Part shown: positions 19,819 through 28,342 of the stretch, one piece after another
Position numbering within the stretch: the first letter of the stretch is position 1
Layout of the letters: the number at the start of each line of letters is the position of its first letter
From: DASREM01 sp035652095
GTDB lineage: Bacteria; Acidobacteriota; Terriglobia; Terriglobales; Acidobacteriaceae
Reading direction: 5' to 3'
Assembly (NCBI GenBank): GCA_035652095.1
Contig: DASREM010000056.1
Coordinates: 1-64,000, forward strand
Length of the DNA stretch: 64,000 nt
Notes under the pieces: generated by a model
What the model was told of the DNA's origin: nothing
What the model saw: only the letters and a program-made list of their open reading frames with translations
Database searches by the model: none
Position numbers and translations under genes: made by a program

Positions 19819-20610
19819 ATGCCCTCATTTGGCGAGCAGTTGAAGCGAGAGCGCGAGAAACGCTCAATCACGCTGGACGACATCTCGGTCTCCACCAAGA
19901 TCAGCAGACGTCTGCTGCGCGCACTCGAAGAAGATCATTTCGAACAGCTCCCCGGGGGCATCTTCAACAAAGGGTTCATCCGCGCCTACGCCAAGTACGT
20001 CGGCCTCGATGAGGACCAGATCGTTGCCGATTACCTGGTGGCATCGGGGGAGGAACAGCCCGCTGCCGCTCCCCTCCCAGAGGCACCGGCGCGAAGAGAC
20101 GAACCGGAGGTAAGCCGCGAGCAGGAAAAGGCCTGGACCATTCCCTGGGGCAGTCTGGCGATGGTTTTATTGCTGGCCGCCCTCGGCCTGGCGCTTTGGC
20201 GCGAACGCGACCGCATGCGCCAAGCTGAATCCGCAAGTCCGCCAGAGCCGCTGCCGATTACCACGCCGTCGCCTGCAACTTCTCCCACCACTCCAGCGAG
20301 CACGCCGGCCAGCAGCGTGCCGCCGGCTGCTCAGACTTTTACCATCCTGGTGGAAGCCCGCGAAGAATGCTGGATTTCTTTGTCCAGCGACGGAAAAGAC
20401 GTGTTCGAGGGAACCTTGCAGGCCGGAGAAACGAAAAAAATCCTGGCGCAGCGCCAGGCCGTGGTCAAGGCCGGCAATGTAGGCGGAATCGCAATTTCAT
20501 TTAATGGAAGCAAAGTGCCGATCGAGGGCAAACCGGGTCAGGTGAAGGCGTTCCGCTTCGATGAGAATGGGGTCAGCACAGTCACGTCAAGCGCGCCAGC
20601 CACGAATTGA
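19819..20610 (+). CDS. RodZ-like helix-turn-helix membrane protein
   Basis: A 263-residue protein with the RodZ architecture: cytoplasmic HTH domain (FGEQLKREREKRSITLDDIS..., about 1-72), charged linker, one membrane helix (about 115-132, WGSLAMVLLLAALGLALW), a Pro/Ser/Thr-rich periplasmic linker, and a DUF4115 domain (about 172-255, VEAREECWISLSSDGKDVF). RodZ links MreB to the elongation machinery in rod-shaped cells. AGGAGAGGCGCG lies ahead of ATG 19819. Confidence 0.88.
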   Translation: MPSFGEQLKREREKRSITLDDISVSTKISRRLLRALEEDHFEQLPGGIFNKGFIRAYAKYVGLDEDQIVADYLVASGEEQPAAAPLPEAPARRDEPEVSREQEKAWTIPWGSLAMVLLLAALGLALWRERDRMRQAESASPPEPLPITTPSPATSPTTPASTPASSVPPAAQTFTILVEAREECWISLSSDGKDVFEGTLQAGETKKILAQRQAVVKAGNVGGIAISFNGSKVPIEGKPGQVKAFRFDENGVSTVTSSAPATN

Positions 20611-20618
20611 ATGGCTGA

Positions 20619-20885
20619 TTATGCCGGAACCGGGCCGAAGTTTGGCGTACGGAATGTGTAAGGCAGCGGCTTGTTCTTGTACTCTTTGTATCCGCGAGCG
20701 GTAAGCCGGATCACTCCCCGCACCTGCTCCTCAACTGAACCCTCGTTTCTCAGTTCCGCAACCACTTCGCGGGCTAAAGCGGAGTCGAGAGTCTGCTTTG
20801 ACAAGACGATGTAGCGGCTCGGGTCCTGCTCGTAGGTGGCGGCGAGCGATACGAGCAAGCCTTCGCGAATTTTTTCCTGATGCAT
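20619..20885 (-). CDS. Hypothetical small protein
   Basis: An 88-residue soluble, charged protein without recognised family. Helix-rich N-terminal part (MHQEKIREGLLVSLAATYEQD) followed by ALAREVVAELRNEGSVEEQVRGVIRLTARGY, which has the look of a winged-helix or MarR-like fragment. It converges with rodZ, 8 bases apart. The ribosome site is poor, so confidence that it is expressed is moderate. Confidence 0.5.
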   Translation of the reverse strand: MHQEKIREGLLVSLAATYEQDPSRYIVLSKQTLDSALAREVVAELRNEGSVEEQVRGVIRLTARGYKEYKNKPLPYTFRTPNFGPVPA

Positions 20886-21211
20886 ATGTCACTCGATTAA
20901 TGGATGAGCTGATCCTAATTCAGGAATTCAGGATTGCGGAATGGCCCATCCGTGCCAGCGCGAGGTAACCTTTTTGGCTACGGCGTTGTCCATTTGCGCC
21001 CGGGATATCGGACCTTAGTCACCTGCCGTGTTCAGTGCAGGAAGTCCGGAACGAGCAAAGTTAGCCACCAAGTCACGACGTCACGGCGAAGCCTGTCTCT
21101 GCTGGACTCGCCTTTCTCCCAACAAAAAACTTTATAGGCCTATAGAAACTTTTGATACCGCAAAGCCGCTCCTTGTAACTGCTTCGCTGATCTAATCAAG
21201 GGCGACGAATC
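20886..21211. other. Gap of 326 bases between divergent genes
   Basis: No credible gene is seen. It holds a short array of aattcagg/gattgcgg words (20917-20944), a run resembling caccaagtcacgacgtcacgg (21063-21085), and the palindromic ataggcctat (21133-21142) ahead of the EamA gene, whose promoter must lie here. Confidence 0.5.
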
Positions 21212-22165
21212 ATGCCTCACTCCTCCAAGCCGCCTGCCTGGAAAGTGCTACTTGCCTTCGCTGTCATTTATTTCGTTTGGGGCTCGACTTTTCTTGCCAT
21301 TCGAGTTGGTGTGCGGGAGGTGCCGCCATTTCTGCTCGCGGGGTTACGTTTCCTGGCGGCCGGGACCGCGCTGTTTGCCTGGATGCGCACGAAGGCAACG
21401 CCCAGCCCCACATTTCGGCAGTGGCGTGCCGCTTCGTTGCTAGCTCTCCTGATCTTCGTCTTCGACTACGGATTGCTGTTCTGGGCCGAGCAGCGCGTTC
21501 CTTCGGGGATCGCTGCCGTGATGATGGCGACGATTCCGCTGTTCATGACCATGTCCGAAATCCTGATCTTGCGCACGCAACAACTCAGTGTGCGCCTCGT
21601 CCTGGCCCTTTTGGTCGGCATTGCCGGAGTGGCAGTCCTGGTGAGCCGTACGCAAAGCTTCGGGGAAGGCGCGATTGATGCCGCCGGGGCTGGCGCTCTG
21701 ATTGTGGCCGCCATAAGTTGGTCGGTGGCCGCGGCGCTTACCCGTAAGCTGTCACTACCGGACGCGAAAGCGATGAGTTCTGCGGCCCAAATGCTCGCCG
21801 GGGGAGTACTGCTCATGTTCACTGCCGCACTGCTTGGCGAGTTCCGCGGATTTCAATTCGCGGCGGTCTCGGGCACTGCCTGGCTCGCGCTGGCATATCT
21901 GATCATTGCGGGATCCATTCTTGGGTTTACCGCTTATGTCTGGCTCATCCATCATGAATCCCCCACCAAGGTCGCGACCTATGCGTATGTGAACCCGGCG
22001 GTCGCGGTCTTGATCGGATATTTCCTTGGTGGAGAAAGGATCGGGCCGCGCACCATCGCCGGAACTCTGCTCGTGCTGGTCAGCGTGGTGCTGATTACGA
22101 CCATGCCCACAAGAAAACGTGAGACCGGTTCCTGGAGCGCCAAACCGCAGCGGGTCGAGCCATGA
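21212..22165 (+). CDS. EamA family (drug/metabolite) transporter
   Basis: A 317-residue ten-helix inner-membrane transporter made of two EamA repeats. The first begins VIYFVWGSTFLAIRVGVREV, the second near GAGALIVAAISWSVAAAL. The end ALLVLVSVVLITT-type helix (TLLVLVSVVLITTM) is followed by a short basic tail. Such proteins (YedA-like) export amino acids or metabolites; the substrate cannot be told. Confidence 0.88.
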   Translation: MPHSSKPPAWKVLLAFAVIYFVWGSTFLAIRVGVREVPPFLLAGLRFLAAGTALFAWMRTKATPSPTFRQWRAASLLALLIFVFDYGLLFWAEQRVPSGIAAVMMATIPLFMTMSEILILRTQQLSVRLVLALLVGIAGVAVLVSRTQSFGEGAIDAAGAGALIVAAISWSVAAALTRKLSLPDAKAMSSAAQMLAGGVLLMFTAALLGEFRGFQFAAVSGTAWLALAYLIIAGSILGFTAYVWLIHHESPTKVATYAYVNPAVAVLIGYFLGGERIGPRTIAGTLLVLVSVVLITTMPTRKRETGSWSAKPQRVEP

Positions 22166-22331
22166 GAAACCCGAAGTCGCGCGCTCGATCTCTGGGACTG
22201 ATCGGAATCTGGTTTTGATCGCGCTCTCTTTCGCCGATGCACAAGGACCGACCGGCTATTTGTGACCGGTAAGTTGTGGCCGAAACTATTCGAAATCAGA
22301 TTGGTCCACAGTAAAAAGCAGCTGAAGAAAC

Positions 22332-22358
22332 AAAAAGGGCCGCACTCTTCCGCGGCCC
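22332..22358 (-). terminator. Rho-independent terminator
   Basis: gggccgc (22337-22343) pairs with gcggccc (22352-22358) around an 8-base loop. On the minus strand it is followed by five T (22332-22336). It lies just after the secreted protein gene ending at 22381. Confidence 0.8.
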
Positions 22359-22380
22359 ATTCCACAGTTGAAAAAGAAGC

Positions 22381-23040
22381 TTACGGATTGGTGCCCTTTA
22401 CGGCGAACGCCGGGGTCAGGCCGCTGAAGGTGAACCAACCGCCCTGGGAGACATTGCCGCCAATGTTGGCCTGGTTGCTGGCTTGCCAAACGCCCTCAAA
22501 ATCCGGCGCTCCCACGTCGTCCGAGGTGGCCACAACCCAGTAATTCGTGCCTGCAGTCAGCGCCGTTGAGGGAATGGTGACCTGGACTAACTGGCAGCAG
22601 GTACCCGTATTTGGAATTCTGGTGGTGGAGGCTTGCGCCAGCAGCGTGCCCACTACGCCGGCGTTGTCAGTGTACAGGCCGAGAGTAACTTTTTTGGTGC
22701 CCGAGTCGTATCCAATCGCAGCCTGGAGCGTGGTGGCATGATCGGCCACTTTGTTATAGAACTGAACGCCGATCCATTGGTCTGCGAGCAGAGCTGCGCA
22801 ACTGATTCCGCAAACGTAGTAGCCGCCGGCCGCGGCGTTGTAGTTGTTTGTGGGCGTCGGCCCCAGATTGCTGAAAATTGTGACGTTCGCGGGTGGAAGA
22901 GAATGGTCAACGTACGGGGCGACGAGCGTTACGTGATTTGGCTTAGGAGCGATTTTTAAGTCCTGGGCCATCAGAACGCCGCAGGCAAGTGTCACGACAA
23001 ACAGACAGCACAATGCGCGCAATAGAGTTTTGCTGAACAT
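22381..23040 (-). CDS. Secreted beta-sandwich protein (choice-of-anchor R-like)
   Basis: A 219-residue exported protein: signal peptide ending in GVLMAQ (about residue 25), then a repeat-poor beta-rich domain with VTIFSNLGP, QWIGVQFYNK, VTLGLYTDNAGVVGTLLAQ and GGWFTFSGLTPAFAVKG. This layout matches extracellular proteins annotated as choice-of-anchor R, but no anchor is visible. ATG 23040 has GGAGAC at 8 bases; an upstream in-frame extension to 23223 lacks a ribosome site. Function unknown. Confidence 0.75.
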   Translation of the reverse strand: MFSKTLLRALCCLFVVTLACGVLMAQDLKIAPKPNHVTLVAPYVDHSLPPANVTIFSNLGPTPTNNYNAAAGGYYVCGISCAALLADQWIGVQFYNKVADHATTLQAAIGYDSGTKKVTLGLYTDNAGVVGTLLAQASTTRIPNTGTCCQLVQVTIPSTALTAGTNYWVVATSDDVGAPDFEGVWQASNQANIGGNVSQGGWFTFSGLTPAFAVKGTNP

Positions 23041-23301
23041 TGATTCATGTCTCCTTGGTTTTTGGACATCATTCGAAAACTGGGGTCCCCTGTAGAACAG
23101 TAAGTCGCTTGCTTGATGAACATCTCGGGAGGAAAGAACGCCACGTGTTGTTAGTCCGCGTCGCGGGAGCATCCTATCCCGGTCACAGTCAATGTCAAGG
23201 AAATTCTGGGCGAAGAAATCCACAGCGAGTAGAAAGTATGAAGATGGAAGCCCTATGCAACGTTTCTCGCTGGGCGCGAATGTCCGGCTGACTACAAAAA
23301 G

Positions 23302-23472
23302 CTACGAGAGATGTTGATGCGGGTGCGTCTTGCCGCAACGCGGGCACGTGACGGTCAGATTGTGATCTGCCATCTGCTGCAGGAAGCCGATGAATGTTTC
23401 ACTGCAATGCGGACACACAATTTCCGTCTCTTCCTGTTGCGCCTTGAGTGGCTTTTCGTTCGGCATGCTCAT
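23302..23472 (-). CDS. Small zinc-ribbon protein
   Basis: A 56-codon gene. The product has two Cys pairs, C20-P-H-C23 and C43-P-R-C46, separated by 19 residues (CPHCSETFIGFLQQM, then VTCPRCGKTHPHQ), a zinc-ribbon pattern, with a His-rich tail. Starts are possible at 23472 (MSMPNEK) or 23466 (MPNEK). Codon pattern and intact Cys spacing support a real protein. Function unknown; it could be a nucleic-acid-binding or regulatory module. Confidence 0.65.
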   Translation of the reverse strand: MSMPNEKPLKAQQEETEIVCPHCSETFIGFLQQMADHNLTVTCPRCGKTHPHQHLS

Positions 23473-23504
23473 CGGATGCGTCAGACCCCGATTCGGATTC
23501 GAAT

Positions 23505-23546
23505 GGTCTTTGGTCGTCGGTCGTTGGCTGTTGGTCGTTGGTCTTA
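23505..23546 (+). repeat. Period-7 array GGTCGTT, arm 1
   Basis: Six exact 7-base words: GGTCTTT, GGTCGTC, GGTCGTT, GGCTGTT, GGTCGTT, GGTCTTA. The inverted arm lies 87 bases away at 23634-23669. Confidence 0.85.
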
Positions 23547-23633
23547 ATCGTCTCGTTCTGCATTCCAGTCAGAGACAAAGCCTACGAGTCACAATATCCG
23601 AAACGGAACCTGGAAGCGACCGCCCGATGGACA

Positions 23634-23669
23634 TTGACCAACGGCCAAAGACCAACGACCAAAGACCAG
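23634..23669 (-). repeat. Period-7 array GGTCGTT, arm 2 (inverted)
   Basis: On the minus strand: GGTCTTT, GGTCGTT, GGTCTTT, GGCCGTT, GGTCAA. It can pair with arm 1 over about 35 bases. Both lie in the gap between the zinc-ribbon gene and metK. Confidence 0.85.
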
Positions 23670-23827
23670 CCTCCTTTCCATCCCTTGAACCTGCCGTCCG
23701 CTACCGGGAGTGCCCGCTCAGTGGAAAGCGCTGCCGCCCGCCTTCAAACGATTGCCCTAACCCTCTTTCTTTGATAGCTTTTTAACAGACCTCACGCGTT
23801 CATTTTGAAGGCGTTGCGTTGGGATTT

Positions 23828-23844
23828 CCTGCCGCAGGAAACGC
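23828..23844 (+). promoter_or_regulatory. Hairpin in the metK leader
   Basis: Short hairpin with arms ttcctg and caggaa around ccg (tttcctgccgcaggaaa), 30 bases ahead of the metK GTG. It could influence translation. It does not match SAM or SAH riboswitch consensus elements known to me. Confidence 0.3.
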
Positions 23845-23872
23845 GCCGAAAGCACTGGAAGGAGAAGTCACT

Positions 23873-25057
23873 GTGTCATCCAAGAATCGCTATCTTTTTA
23901 CCTCGGAGTCGGTCACCGAGGGCCATCCCGATAAAATTGCCGACCAGGTTTCCGACGCAATTCTCGACGCCTGTCTCACCGAAGACCCGGTAAGCCGTGT
24001 TGCCTGTGAGACTCTCACCGCCACCGGCCTGGTCGTGATCGCCGGCGAAATCACCACCAAAGCTTACGTGGATTTCCAGACACTTGTGCGTGGCGTGATC
24101 TCCTCCATCGGCTACGACAACGCGCTCTACGGCTTCGATTCCAACACCTGCGCGGTGATCTCCAGCATCAACAAGCAATCCGGCGACATCGCGATGGGCG
24201 TGGACACCGGCGGCGCCGGCGACCAGGGAATGATGTTTGGCTACGCCTGCAATGAGACGCCTGAGTTGATGCCGATGCCGATCTCACTCGCGCACAAGCT
24301 GACCATGCGCTTGGCCCAGGTGCGAAAGCAGGGCAAGCTGCCGTATCTGCGGCCGGACGGCAAATCTCAAGTCACCGTGGAGTACGACTCCAAAGGCAAC
24401 CCGGTTCGGGTTGACGCCGTGGTGATCTCCACGCAACACTCCGAAAGCGTCACCAACGATGAGTTGCGCGCTGACATTCTCAAGCATGTCATCCAGGCCG
24501 TGATTCCCGCCAAGCTTCTGGATGCCGATACCAAGTACCACATCAATCCCACCGGGCGCTTCGTGATCGGCGGCCCCATGGGCGACACCGGCCTGACCGG
24601 GCGCAAGATCATTGTGGACACCTACGGCGGAATGGGACGTCACGGCGGCGGCGCGTTCAGCGGCAAGGACCCGACGAAAGTTGACCGCTCGGCGGCTTAC
24701 ATGGCGCGTCACATTGCCAAGAACATCGTTGCGGCTGGGTTGGCCGAGCGTTGCGAAGTGCAGCTCGCCTATGCCATCGGCGTGGCTGAGCCGGTCAGCG
24801 TTCTCGTGGACACGTTCAACACGGCAAAGTGCGATCCGGCGATCATCCCGGACCTGGTCCGGGCAAACTTCAAGCTGACCCCAAAGGGCATCATCGAGTC
24901 GCTCGATCTGCGCCGTCCCATCTATTGCAAGACGGCGGCCTACGGCCACTTCGGGCGCAACGACGCCGACTTCACCTGGGAACTGACTGACAAAGCCGCC
25001 AAGCTGGCCAGCGAAGCAGGTATCGGAGAGCCAGCGGCAGCGCATTCGAGAAAATAG
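23873..25057 (+). CDS. metK: S-adenosylmethionine synthetase
   Basis: A 394-residue enzyme making SAM from methionine and ATP. Signatures: [18 protein letters not shown] (ATP site), [32 protein letters not shown] and the P-loop-like [19 protein letters not shown]. Start chosen at GTG 23873 (V-S-S-K-N-R-Y) because GGAAGGAG lies 8 bases upstream; the frame stays open to ATG 23819. ahcY follows 74 bases downstream, so the SAM-forming and SAH-removing enzymes are probably co-expressed. Confidence 0.96.
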   Translation: MSSKNRYLFTSESVTEGHPDKIADQVSDAILDACLTEDPVSRVACETLTATGLVVIAGEITTKAYVDFQTLVRGVISSIGYDNALYGFDSNTCAVISSINKQSGDIAMGVDTGGAGDQGMMFGYACNETPELMPMPISLAHKLTMRLAQVRKQGKLPYLRPDGKSQVTVEYDSKGNPVRVDAVVISTQHSESVTNDELRADILKHVIQAVIPAKLLDADTKYHINPTGRFVIGGPMGDTGLTGRKIIVDTYGGMGRHGGGAFSGKDPTKVDRSAAYMARHIAKNIVAAGLAERCEVQLAYAIGVAEPVSVLVDTFNTAKCDPAIIPDLVRANFKLTPKGIIESLDLRRPIYCKTAAYGHFGRNDADFTWELTDKAAKLASEAGIGEPAAAHSRK

Positions 25058-25059
25058 AT

Positions 25060-25094
25060 TTCCTTCGTGAACCTTCGTGTCCTCTGTGGTTAAA
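25060..25094 (-). repeat. CACAGAGGA-family array between metK and ahcY
   Basis: Inverted copy (ttccttcgtgaacc, ttcgtgtcctctgtggttaa) beginning 2 bases after the metK TAG stop codon. Related to the copies at 3230, 3756 and 3873, more than 21 kb away. Confidence 0.7.
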
Positions 25095-25131
25095 GTTTTT
25101 GGTAGCCATTCGGCAATCATTTAGGAGAAGC

Positions 25132-26409
25132 ATGGCAACAACACCGACGCAAGTGCAAAGTGATGTAAAGAATTTCGAACTGGCCGATCTGGGCAAGAAG
25201 CGCATCGACTGGGCGAACCAGTCCATGAAAGTTTTGCAGATCATCCGCAAAGAGTTCATCAAGAACCAGCCGTTAAAAGGCATGCGCATTTCCGCTTGCC
25301 TGCACGTCACCGCCGAGACCGCGAACCTCGCCATTTGCCTGCGCGATGGCGGCGCCGACGTCGTGCTCTGCGCTTCGAACCCGCTTTCCACGCAGGACGA
25401 CGTCGCAGCTTCGCTCGTCCGCGATCACGGCATCTCCGTGTTCGCCATCAAGGGCGAGGATAACGACACCTACTACAGCCACATTCTCGCGGCCATCGAC
25501 CACAAGCCGCATATCACAATGGATGACGGCGCTGACCTCGTAAGCGTGTTGCACACCAAGCGCACCGACGCGCTCGAGGGCGTCATCGGCGGAACGGAAG
25601 AGACCACCACCGGCGTCATACGCCTGCGGGCGATGGCGAAAGAGGGCGTGCTTCGCTATCCAATCGTTGCCGTCAACGACGCCGATACCAAGCACCTGTT
25701 CGACAACCGATATGGGACCGGGCAGTCCACCATTGATGGCATTATCCGCGCCACCAACTTCCTGCTGGCAGGATCGAAGTTCGTGGTCGCGGGCTACGGA
25801 TGGTGCGGCCGAGGTCTGGCCAGCCGCGCTCGCGGCGCTGGCGCCGAAGTCATCATCACCGAGATCGATCCCACCAAGGCGCTCGAAGCCGTGATGGACG
25901 GGTTCCGCGTGATGTCCATGGCCGAAGCCGCCAAGATCGGCGACGTTTTCTGCACCGTGACCGGGAATAAAAACGTCCTGGCCAAAGAACATTTCGAGCT
26001 GATGAAAGACGGCGCGATCATTTCGAACTCGGGCCATTTCAACGTTGAAATCGACATCCCTTCGCTTGAAAAGATGGCCTCGTCGAAGCGCACCACGCGC
26101 AACTTTGTCGAAGAGTACTCGATGAAAGACGGCCGCAAGATCAACCTGCTCGGAGAAGGCCGCCTGATCAACCTGGCTTCGGCCGAAGGGCATCCGGCGT
26201 CGGTGATGGACATGAGCTTTGCCGACCAGGCGCTCTCGGTCGACTACATGGTGAAGAACGCGAAGTCGCTCGAAAGGCGCGTCTACAAAGTTCCCGAAGA
26301 ACTGGACAAGCGAGTCGCCAAGCTGAAGCTCGAGTCCATGGGAGTGAAGATCGACCGCCTCACCCCCGAGCAGGAAGAATACCTGGCGGGCTGGAACGAA
26401 GGAACCTAG
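25132..26409 (+). CDS. ahcY: Adenosylhomocysteinase
   Basis: A 425-residue NAD-dependent enzyme hydrolysing S-adenosylhomocysteine to adenosine and homocysteine. Visible: [30 protein letters not shown], the NAD-binding [40 protein letters not shown], and the C-terminal cap with LAGWN. AGGAG precedes ATG 25132; an in-frame ATG at 25099 is less likely. It is the short bacterial/archaeal type without the insert seen in longer homologues. Confidence 0.95.
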   Translation: MATTPTQVQSDVKNFELADLGKKRIDWANQSMKVLQIIRKEFIKNQPLKGMRISACLHVTAETANLAICLRDGGADVVLCASNPLSTQDDVAASLVRDHGISVFAIKGEDNDTYYSHILAAIDHKPHITMDDGADLVSVLHTKRTDALEGVIGGTEETTTGVIRLRAMAKEGVLRYPIVAVNDADTKHLFDNRYGTGQSTIDGIIRATNFLLAGSKFVVAGYGWCGRGLASRARGAGAEVIITEIDPTKALEAVMDGFRVMSMAEAAKIGDVFCTVTGNKNVLAKEHFELMKDGAIISNSGHFNVEIDIPSLEKMASSKRTTRNFVEEYSMKDGRKINLLGEGRLINLASAEGHPASVMDMSFADQALSVDYMVKNAKSLERRVYKVPEELDKRVAKLKLESMGVKIDRLTPEQEEYLAGWNEGT

Positions 26410-26446
26410 GTTCAAGTTTCAAGGTTGCAAGGTCTCAGAGTTTCAA
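26409..26446 (+). repeat. Word array (GGTTCAA/CAAGGTT family), arm 1
   Basis: ggttcaa-gtttcaa-ggttgcaa-ggtctca-gagtttcaa, starting with the last base of the ahcY TAG stop codon. The inverted arm is at 26501-26577. Confidence 0.75.
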
Positions 26447-26448
26447 CG

Positions 26449-26478
26449 TCCCCACGTTTCGGCGTGGGGATTTTGTTT
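26449..26478 (+). terminator. Rho-independent terminator after ahcY
   Basis: ccccacg (26450-26456) and cgtgggg (26463-26469) form a perfect stem with loop tttcgg, followed by attttgttt. It lies between the two arms of the surrounding repeat. Confidence 0.9.
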
Positions 26479-26500
26479 GGGAGAGGACCTGTGTTTCCTC

Positions 26501-26577
26501 GAACCTTGTAACGTGAAACCTTGAAAACTTGGAACCTTGAAACCTTGGAACCTTGAAACCTTGAAACCTTGAAACCT
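26501..26577 (-). repeat. Period-8 array AAACCTTG, arm 2
   Basis: About ten words, mostly AAACCTTG or GAACCTTG (gaaccttg, taacgtg, aaaccttg, aaaacttg, gaaccttg, aaaccttg, gaaccttg, then three aaaccttg-type). It ends 6 bases from the VOC gene stop codon. It is inverted relative to arm 1. Confidence 0.85.
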
Positions 26578-26583
26578 GTCTTC

Positions 26584-27015
26584 TCACCGGTCCGGCAGCG
26601 AGTAATCATTCCGCTTCGCTGGATCATCCGACAGATACTGCACGAACTCCCAATCATTCCCCTCAGGATCGTAAAAATACAACCGCCGGCGGTACGGATG
26701 CGCATTCGGAGGCGTGGACTCCCGATACCCGGCCGCGAGCATCCGCGCCCGAACGGCGTCGATATCGTCTACCTCGTACGCCATATGATTTACGCCGGGC
26801 AGCCCGTCATAGGGCTTCCACTGGCTAGCAGGCTCCCGCCGCGATTGCCCAACGGCAATGTAAGTTTCATCAGTGCCGATGTGCACCCAGCGAGTGCCGT
26901 CCTGGCTCAACCCCTCGCCGCGCACCCGAAATTCAGGAAACGCGGTTTGCAGAAAGCGGATCATCCCCTCGATATCACGCACGCAAATGTTGGCATGCTC
27001 TAAACGGAAAGCCAT
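26584..27015 (-). CDS. VOC family (glyoxalase-like) protein
   Basis: A 143-residue protein with two beta-alpha-beta-beta-beta units of the vicinal oxygen chelate fold: LEHANICVRDIEGMIRFLQT at the start and GVNHMAYEVDDIDAVRARML in the second half, ending in LYFYDPEGNDWEFVQYL. Candidate metal ligands are H7, H83-type His in GVNHMAY and the Glu in DWEF. Start at ATG 27015 is fixed by GGGGAGGTGG; the frame is open to 27300. Substrate unknown. Confidence 0.85.
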   Translation of the reverse strand: MAFRLEHANICVRDIEGMIRFLQTAFPEFRVRGEGLSQDGTRWVHIGTDETYIAVGQSRREPASQWKPYDGLPGVNHMAYEVDDIDAVRARMLAAGYRESTPPNAHPYRRRLYFYDPEGNDWEFVQYLSDDPAKRNDYSLPDR

Positions 27016-27084
27016 GGCCACCTCCCCGGCAGCATTAATTTTTAGATTGTGAGTAACGCCGCACCGATGCAAATAACCGTGTAG

Positions 27085-27163
27085 GGACAGCCGCCCTCGG
27101 CTGTCCAGCGGAGCGAAGCTCCACAAGGAGTGCCCCATGTCTCGCGTGTGGCGAGACACGGGG
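27085..27163. repeat. Three successive hairpins upstream of the VOC gene
   Basis: (1) ggacagccg-ccct-cggctgtcc, 27085-27106; (2) ggagc-gaa-gctcc, 27110-27122; (3) ccccatgtctcgc-gtgtg-gcgagacacgggg, 27133-27163, thirteen paired positions with one mismatch. No gene overlaps. It may be a repetitive palindromic element or a structured leader of the minus-strand VOC message. Confidence 0.6.
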
Positions 27164-27410
27164 ATCTTGTATCGGAGAAAGTAGACAGCCTTTCGATGTT
27201 GACCGAAGAGTGGAAAGGGCCCGGCTTCCAGCCAGGCCGCAAAGACGAAATCAGCGGCTTTAGCCCTCCGAGGGATTCCGGGTTTCGAGGTCCTCGTCAA
27301 CCGAACCGCTAAGAACTACTGGGCTGAAATGCGCGGTTTATCTCTCGAAGGCTAAGTAACTTAGCTGTAGTGTACGTACAGTAATATACATTTCGTATCA
27401 GCAGTACAAA

Positions 27411-27426
27411 TGTTCCCGCGGGAACA
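27411..27426. promoter_or_regulatory. Perfect 16-base palindrome
   Basis: TGTTCCCGCGGGAACA reads the same on both strands. Two more palindromes lie just before it: gctaagtaacttagc (27351-27365) and tgtacgtaca (27371-27380). It sits 9 bases beyond the stop of the methyltransferase gene. The outer half-sites (TGTTnC) resemble ParB parS sites, but the core CACGTG is replaced by CCGCGG. Confidence 0.4.
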
Positions 27427-27435
27427 CTTTGGCTC

Positions 27436-28281
27436 TCAAGCCACCCCGGTGCCGGTGACCAGCGTCGCTGGCAGGTTGACGCGGTCTCCGTCGTGAAAGC
27501 TGCGGATGTTGCTCATCACTTCCTCCATCACCTCGGGCTGCTTCTCCGGAGGCAAGGCGTCGATCATCTTCCGGAAGGGCGCGGCCAGATCGCGCAAGGC
27601 TTCCCAAGCCTCCTCCGGAGGTCCGGGCCATGGCCATGGCACCTGATGCTTGCGCGCCTCCACGCTGTGCAGGCCAGCGGATTTCAAAGTGCTCGCCAGC
27701 TTACTCTCGTCGGCGAAACGAAAAATTGTCGGCGCATCCGGCGGAGGCGGCGGCACCTGCACATGTTTCATGAACGGGCCCAGCGTTGCGGCAAACAGCG
27801 GATTGTCCGCGAAGCTTCCCCACACGATGAAAGACACGCGCCCACCGGGCTTCAGCACTCGGCGGACATTAGCGAGCGCCTTATCAATCTGCGGAAAAAA
27901 CATGATGCCGAAGCGGCAGGTGACGCGGTCGAATTCCTGGTCGGAGAAGGGGAGTTGTTCGGCGTCGGCCTGGCGAAACTCCATGTTGGTGAGGCCAAGT
28001 GCGCGGGCATTCTGACGCACGTTCTCGAGCATGCCGGGCACAAGGTCGGTGGCGACGACGCGTCCCTGTGGCCCGACCGCCCTGGCGATGCTGAGCGAAG
28101 GTTCTCCGGTGCCGCTGGCCAGATCAAGCACGTGCATGCCGGGCGCGAGTTGCGCATTGCGGACAACCAGGTCGGTTGCGGCCTGCGACTGCGCGATCAA
28201 CTTCTCGTTCCACTTCTGCCAATGCGGAGCGGCGCCCGTCCACTCCGCGCGGATGGTCTCTTTCATGTCGGGGTTTGTCAT
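27436..28281 (-). CDS. Class I SAM-dependent methyltransferase (UbiE-like)
   Basis: A 281-residue methyltransferase with a Rossmann fold: motif I VLDLASGTGEPSLSIA, motif II region VVATDLVPGMLENV, DAEQLPFSDQEFDRVTCRFG and motif post-I VLKPGGRVSFIVWG, as in the Methyltransf_11/UbiE group. The C-terminal region (about 165-281) has a Pro-rich segment PPPPPDAP and would hold the acceptor site. Alternative start MKETIR at 28266. Substrate unknown. Confidence 0.85.
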   Translation of the reverse strand: MTNPDMKETIRAEWTGAAPHWQKWNEKLIAQSQAATDLVVRNAQLAPGMHVLDLASGTGEPSLSIARAVGPQGRVVATDLVPGMLENVRQNARALGLTNMEFRQADAEQLPFSDQEFDRVTCRFGIMFFPQIDKALANVRRVLKPGGRVSFIVWGSFADNPLFAATLGPFMKHVQVPPPPPDAPTIFRFADESKLASTLKSAGLHSVEARKHQVPWPWPGPPEEAWEALRDLAAPFRKMIDALPPEKQPEVMEEVMSNIRSFHDGDRVNLPATLVTGTGVA

Positions 28282-28296
28282 CCGCGCAGGGTAACA

Positions 28297-28325
28297 GAAA
28301 AAGGGGCGGCAAGTCGCCGCCCCTT
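28297..28325 (-). terminator. Rho-independent terminator after asnA
   Basis: aaggggcggc (28301-28310) pairs with gccgcccctt (28316-28325) around aagtc. On the minus strand the stem runs into a stretch of T (complement of a28298-a28302). Confidence 0.88.
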
Positions 28326-28342
28326 CAGCGTTGCGGAGAGCG

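Noticed and set aside
23505..23669. Possible CRISPR array
   Set aside because: The repeat unit is 7 bases and degenerate; there are no repeats of about 30 bases with unique spacers and no cas genes.
23760..23872. SAM or SAH riboswitch ahead of metK
   Set aside because: Only a short simple hairpin is present; none of the conserved SAM-I, SAM-II or SAH elements could be matched by eye.
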